A stretch of DNA of 64,000 nucleotides from a virus: IMG/VR virus record IMGVR_UViG_3300042535_000023, positions 1-64,000 of that record; one strand, 5' to 3'. Of this stretch, positions 59,883 through 64,000 are shown piece by piece. Position numbers and translations under genes: made by a program. The notes under the pieces were generated by a model. That model did no database searches. It was given only the letters and a program-made list of their open reading frames with translations, and had not been told where the DNA came from. How positions within the stretch are numbered: position 1 is the stretch's first letter; each line of letters opens with the position of its first letter.

Positions 59883-62800
59883 TTAAACAGGGGTTACCCA
59901 AGTGATTTCAAGGTTTGCTGTCTTCTTGCTGCAGGATTTAAAACTTGAGTCCTTATTTGTTCTAATAAATATAGGCACTTTTTCTCCTGCCGGAACTTGT
60001 TCGAATATAAAAGGAAATTGGCCATCAGAAACTTTATAAAAATTTATACCATCTTTAGATAACTCAACAAAACTATTTGGAGTAATGGCACTATCCTCTA
60101 TTGGGGATTGTTTTTCTATATCAAAGAAAGTTTTACAGTAATCGTAAACTCTTAAATTCTCAAAAATAGCACTACCAAAAGCATCATTATTATAAGCCAA
60201 AAATGTATTGGCACCGCCGAGTCTTAAATTAACCGATTTAGCATCCCCAATAGTCCATGGATCTTTGCTGGCTAATACTAAAACACCATTCAAATAAAGA
60301 CGCACTGTGTCCCCATTGTCAGTATTCATGCCATCATTGCTCCAAACTAAAGCCACATGCATTGGAACTTTATAACTAATATAAAATTCTGGTAATATTT
60401 TTTCACTATCATGCAAATAAATAATTTTATAATTTGTTTTAGCGTTACCAACACCAACCTCAAACCAAGAGGCTGATCTTATACCTAAAGAAACAATATC
60501 ATTATTATTATTTACCAAAGTAAATAAAGTTCTTGAATTTATATTCCCATATAAATCCAAACCTTGAGAATCACAATAAGGCTTAAACCAAAATTCTACG
60601 GTACCTTTATTTAATGTTAAATTAGATATAGGAATCTCTAAAAACTCGTTCCAAGTTAAACACAGCCCTTTACCAAAATGAACCGTATCTTCAAAATAGT
60701 TACGTTTAATCTTAAAACTATCTATACACATATAAAATGATTTTCCTACCCCAGAGTAAATCAACCCGATAGATTCAAAAGGCCTGTACATGAAATTTAA
60801 ATTATTATCTAATCTGCCAGTCGAATTATTTTTTGTAGGATTAGTAAAATCAAAATTATTAAAAGGTATCTCTATTTTGTTCCATCCTGTAACCAAATTC
60901 AAATTAGTAAAATCTTTTATATAATAACCTAACGGGGTATTATTTTTAAAAGAGCCGAAGGCTATACCACCGAAGGTAGTATCAATGGCCGTAATGTCAC
61001 TTATATATAACCAAAAAGATAACAAATCCATTTCAGAAAAATTATTATCTATATCAAAATTGTCTCCTTGTAAAAATTCTACTAAATCTATTCCTGAAGA
61101 AGTTGGATAATCTACTCTTAAAGATCTTTTTGATTCTTTAACATTTAAACTATCATTAGACAACGTGCTTAAAACTGACCGCCACCACCAATGATAGCTT
61201 ACTGGGTCAAATTTTTGATCTGAGTATATTCTAATATTCCCAACTGTATGTGGCCCGTAATGATTCGTATTATTATCGTAAGAATAATTAGTAGCCGTGT
61301 CATAAGTCAGGGCTATCCATTTTAATTTGTCTGCCCTCTTTTTTACTACTGGTATACCGACACCCCAAGAATATGGAGTACTTTCATGAATTACTCCTTT
61401 AATTATATAATAACCTTCATTTGAAATATGTAATAAACTATTTTGAGAAACCCAACCGGCACCTAATATAGAAGCTGATAGTTCAATAATATCTTTATTT
61501 CCTATAAATTGTAATCCTATAAAATTGTTTTTTAATGCACCATAAGATTCCCAAGTTACTGTATAAGAACCGACCGGCAAAAAAGTAGACTCGGAAAAAA
61601 TATACTCAATAGAATCAGACATCAGTTGTTTAATAGCAGATGAATAAAAAGTTAAATAATTACCGGCCGAGGTTGCAAAAGAAACTTTATTAGGATTATT
61701 ATTTGCACTATCTGAACAACTAAAAAACTCCCCGTACTCATTCCAAAGTTTATAATAATATAATCTACCTTCCTTAACAAATTGAGATTTACTAATAAGC
61801 TCATAGTTTGTGACACTAAAAAAATCCTTCATATTAATACAAATTATAGGATGGTCCTCGCTACTCATCTCACCGCCTTTAGATGTAGTGTATACTTCAA
61901 ACTCGCTAACAAAACCACCATCTAAGTGTAATGAAACATCTGCATCCGGATTATAAATATAATCATCTCCATGAGCATAATTCAATATCTTCAACCTGAC
62001 ACGCATAGCGTCCACTGGTGAAAAATAATGAGAAGTTATTAAATCTAAATTATCTTCTATATCTAATACTTTTTCAAAATCTTCTCCTGAGGCTGTTGAA
62101 GAAGTCCATACTGCGTAGTCTATATTATAATAAGCCTTATCATTACCTGGACCATGATAAATTACCACACGTTCTATATTTTGTATAGTATCGAATGTTA
62201 ATTCTAAAGTTGGGTCTTCATCAGAAGATAAAAATCCCCAACATGAATCGAAACTTCCAATAGATTTAATACCATCATTAACATTTGCTGGACTTAAGTT
62301 TGTAACAGTATAGGACGAACCACTAACTGTAACATAAGATGAGCCACTTACAGTTGCAGTAAGAGCCACATTTATAGGAGTAATATAATAATTTGTAAGT
62401 TTGCTACCCAAATCCACCCAATTACAATTATAGCCGCCTGCTCTTGTGTAAGGAGTAGTTATGTCTGGATAAACTCCTAGTTTGTCTATACACCTTGTGA
62501 CGCCATCACCGCAGGTTAAATTTATACGTAACCATCTCGCTTCTGGGTCTTCCAAATATGTATACTTTTCAGAAGGAACTGTAAAGGACTCGGTCCAAAG
62601 AGCTGTTCCTCTAATTATGATAATTTCATCTAAATAGCCTTTAAAGTAGTTTTGTGAATTATCTCCCCACATATAGTAGTAACCCACAAGAAAATACTCA
62701 TCAGCAGTACCTTGATGAAAATCTGATATAGCAAAAGCACCAGAATTTTGCAAAATACCATTTTTAAATGCGTATATTTTACCTTCTTTTCTACAAAGTG

Positions 62801-64000
62801 CCCAGTGTGTCCATGTATCGTAAGTAACAGCACCCATAGAAAAGGTATAATGTCCATAACCACCATAATACGATGCTAAATACATAATGTCCGCCGATAC
62901 AATTATTGAATACCCATAATTATTAGAATAAGACATAACAGAAGATATAGCTATACCTTTATTCCCTACTGCTCGCTTTTCCCACCAATGCATAGTAAAA
63001 TCATCGGTCCTCAACATTAATTTTTCTACAGTATTATCTGTAGATTTATATTTTACTTTTAAGTAAGAGGAGCCATTTAAGTAAAGGGAGCCTTCAGGGA
63101 ATTTATAAGTGCTTCCGCTTATTGTTGGGGTACCTACAGTACTAATTTTATAATAGTTTTGAGAAGTATCCACAAAATTAATAGCATCAAACTGTAATAA
63201 TAAAGTTGGTTTTGGATTATTCCATATAACCTTACTTGGTGATTCTACATCACTATTTGAATAATACGTCCTCATGTCCTTTGTTATAAAATACTTATTT
63301 GATAAAGACCCATAATTACGCACTATACTTAGGTTATGTGCTTTCTTTAAATCCACCGCTATCGAATTTTCATAAAAAGTATCATGCTTTCCTATAGTTG
63401 CGCTACCCAATTTTAAATAATTTATATTATTGTTACTTACATAAATATCAAAAGAAGTATTAAAAGTATTAATATGTCTTATTTTTATTGTATCAATTAA
63501 ATCACCACATTTTAAATTAAAAGCCACACTTCTCTGCCCTGATATAGAGTCATTACTTAACATAGGCGCCCCACATATTTTACACGCAAGAGTCCCTATA
63601 TTAGTTATTTTTATTTTTGCTATTTTGGAATCAGTCATATAACCGTTGTATATCTCGGTTCCATCTAATAAACAAACAAGATTTTTATTTTTACGTTTTA
63701 TTATTAATCTACTATTTGTCACGCGTGAAAAAGTAGTAACTTCAAAAGATGGAAAAGTATCCCTATTATTGCTTACAATAGTCATCATCTTATAGCTTGT
63801 GGAAGCATCACTAAAAAGTCTTACTTTACATACTAACTGATTATAAGCATCGTAAAAGTAATAGTTCATGTCTATAGTGGCTGTAGAGATACCTACAGCG
63901 TAAAAATGAACATCAAAAGTAAAATCGGATATTAATTCAACATCAGCTGTTATCTCGCTTAAACCTGTAGAATTAAACTTCGCATAACTATTATTTATAT
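59883..64000 (-). CDS. Giant LamG/discoidin-type tail protein, 5' end beyond the window
   Basis: At least 1371 residues. An ATG at 63867-63869 (MNYYFYDAYNQ) could start it, but the frame stays open upstream to base 63998 (TADVELISDFTFDVHFYAVG precedes it), so the true start is probably outside the window. Two LamG-like regions are visible (about 250-430: LYLNGSSYL, DFTMHWWEKRA, WTHWALCRKEGKIYAFKNG; and in the last quarter: GTVEFWFKPY, MHVALVWSND, RLYLNGVLV). Between them are discoidin-like repeats (LELTFDTIQNIERVVIYHGP) and a cysteine-containing segment. The C-terminus ends in a small beta domain similar to those of the two downstream propeller proteins (VPAGEKVPIFIRTN). Probably a major tail or adhesion protein. 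Confidence 0.8.
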   Translation of the reverse strand, partial: INNSYAKFNSTGLSEITADVELISDFTFDVHFYAVGISTATIDMNYYFYDAYNQLVCKVRLFSDASTSYKMMTIVSNNRDTFPSFEVTTFSRVTNSRLIIKRKNKNLVCLLDGTEIYNGYMTDSKIAKIKITNIGTLACKICGAPMLSNDSISGQRSVAFNLKCGDLIDTIKIRHINTFNTSFDIYVSNNNINYLKLGSATIGKHDTFYENSIAVDLKKAHNLSIVRNYGSLSNKYFITKDMRTYYSNSDVESPSKVIWNNPKPTLLLQFDAINFVDTSQNYYKISTVGTPTISGSTYKFPEGSLYLNGSSYLKVKYKSTDNTVEKLMLRTDDFTMHWWEKRAVGNKGIAISSVMSYSNNYGYSIIVSADIMYLASYYGGYGHYTFSMGAVTYDTWTHWALCRKEGKIYAFKNGILQNSGAFAISDFHQGTADEYFLVGYYYMWGDNSQNYFKGYLDEIIIIRGTALWTESFTVPSEKYTYLEDPEARWLRINLTCGDGVTRCIDKLGVYPDITTPYTRAGGYNCNWVDLGSKLTNYYITPINVALTATVSGSSYVTVSGSSYTVTNLSPANVNDGIKSIGSFDSCWGFLSSDEDPTLELTFDTIQNIERVVIYHGPGNDKAYYNIDYAVWTSSTASGEDFEKVLDIEDNLDLITSHYFSPVDAMRVRLKILNYAHGDDYIYNPDADVSLHLDGGFVSEFEVYTTSKGGEMSSEDHPIICINMKDFFSVTNYELISKSQFVKEGRLYYYKLWNEYGEFFSCSDSANNNPNKVSFATSAGNYLTFYSSAIKQLMSDSIEYIFSESTFLPVGSYTVTWESYGALKNNFIGLQFIGNKDIIELSASILGAGWVSQNSLLHISNEGYYIIKGVIHESTPYSWGVGIPVVKKRADKLKWIALTYDTATNYSYDNNTNHYGPHTVGNIRIYSDQKFDPVSYHWWWRSVLSTLSNDSLNVKESKRSLRVDYPTSSGIDLVEFLQGDNFDIDNNFSEMDLLSFWLYISDITAIDTTFGGIAFGSFKNNTPLGYYIKDFTNLNLVTGWNKIEIPFNNFDFTNPTKNNSTGRLDNNLNFMYRPFESIGLIYSGVGKSFYMCIDSFKIKRNYFEDTVHFGKGLCLTWNEFLEIPISNLTLNKGTVEFWFKPYCDSQGLDLYGNINSRTLFTLVNNNNDIVSLGIRSASWFEVGVGNAKTNYKIIYLHDSEKILPEFYISYKVPMHVALVWSNDGMNTDNGDTVRLYLNGVLVLASKDPWTIGDAKSVNLRLGGANTFLAYNNDAFGSAIFENLRVYDYCKTFFDIEKQSPIEDSAITPNSFVELSKDGINFYKVSDGQFPFIFEQVPAGEKVPIFIRTNKDSSFKSCSKKTANLEITWVTPV

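Noticed and set aside
1-64000. CRISPR arrays, insertion sequences, integrase or attachment sites
   Set aside because: No regularly spaced direct repeats, no transposase or integrase motifs, and no terminal repeats were seen.
63869-64000. ATG 63867-63869 as the true start of the last gene
   Set aside because: The same frame stays open to the window edge and the upstream translation looks like the same kind of protein; no ribosome binding site precedes that ATG.

Overview
This window is 64 kb of an AT-rich bacteriophage genome, almost certainly from a large tailed phage. Every gene I can support lies on the minus strand, so the text runs from the window's right end (upstream) to its left end (downstream). 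Evidence for a phage is a dense set of short genes that overlap by a few bases, a full phage replication and nucleotide module, very large multidomain tail or host-binding proteins, one tRNA gene, and no ribosomal or housekeeping operons. Strong GGAG-type ribosome binding sites and many TTGACA/TATAAT promoters indicate a bacterial host with a standard sigma-70 RNA polymerase. I cannot name the host or the phage genus. No gene-free stretch exceeds 300 bases; the longest, 6650-6849, holds a promoter and a structured leader.

Layout, in transcription order. (1) 64000-41839: tail or receptor-binding genes. Four giant proteins carry LamG-like, SPRY-like, discoidin-like and propeller-like parts, with three tandem paralogues and several small proteins between them; the first gene is cut by the right edge. 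(2) 41749-30584: replication and recombination block with sliding clamp, RecA, a VSR/EDxHD-like nuclease, an N6-adenine methyltransferase next to an NlaIII-like HNH restriction endonuclease, DnaB-like helicase, primase, a short DnaJ, RuvC-like resolvase, a small lipoprotein and a PD-(D/E)XK nuclease. (3) 30122-16373: a glycan cassette with at least six glycosyltransferases, one sulfotransferase, four methyltransferase-like genes (one frameshifted), and three sugar-nucleotide enzymes that together fit a route to a UDP-2-acetamido-2,6-dideoxy-L-hexose. ThyX and a CAU tRNA are embedded in it. (4) 16357-9811: clamp loader, family A DNA polymerase, dUTPase and class II ribonucleotide reductase. (5) 9801-1014: a second sulfotransferase, a secreted Ig/Fn3-like protein, a deoxyribonucleotidase, RNase HII, an RlaP-like nucleotidyltransferase, a SemiSWEET-like membrane protein, ATP-dependent DNA ligase, an HNH endonuclease and many small zinc-ribbon proteins. 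(6) 921-1: a promoter and a probably well expressed 161-residue protein, a weak terminator, and two small genes, the last cut by the left edge.

How it works together: clamp, clamp loader, polymerase, helicase, primase, RecA, RuvC, RNase H and ligase form an almost self-sufficient replisome. NrdJ, dUTPase, ThyX and the deoxynucleotidase adjust the nucleotide pool. The glycan cassette would change a surface polysaccharide (of the host or of the virion) by making an unusual amino sugar, transferring it, and adding methyl and sulfate groups. Consensus promoters with an exact 17-bp spacer occur repeatedly inside coding sequences, so transcription is probably re-initiated within the co-directional gene array.
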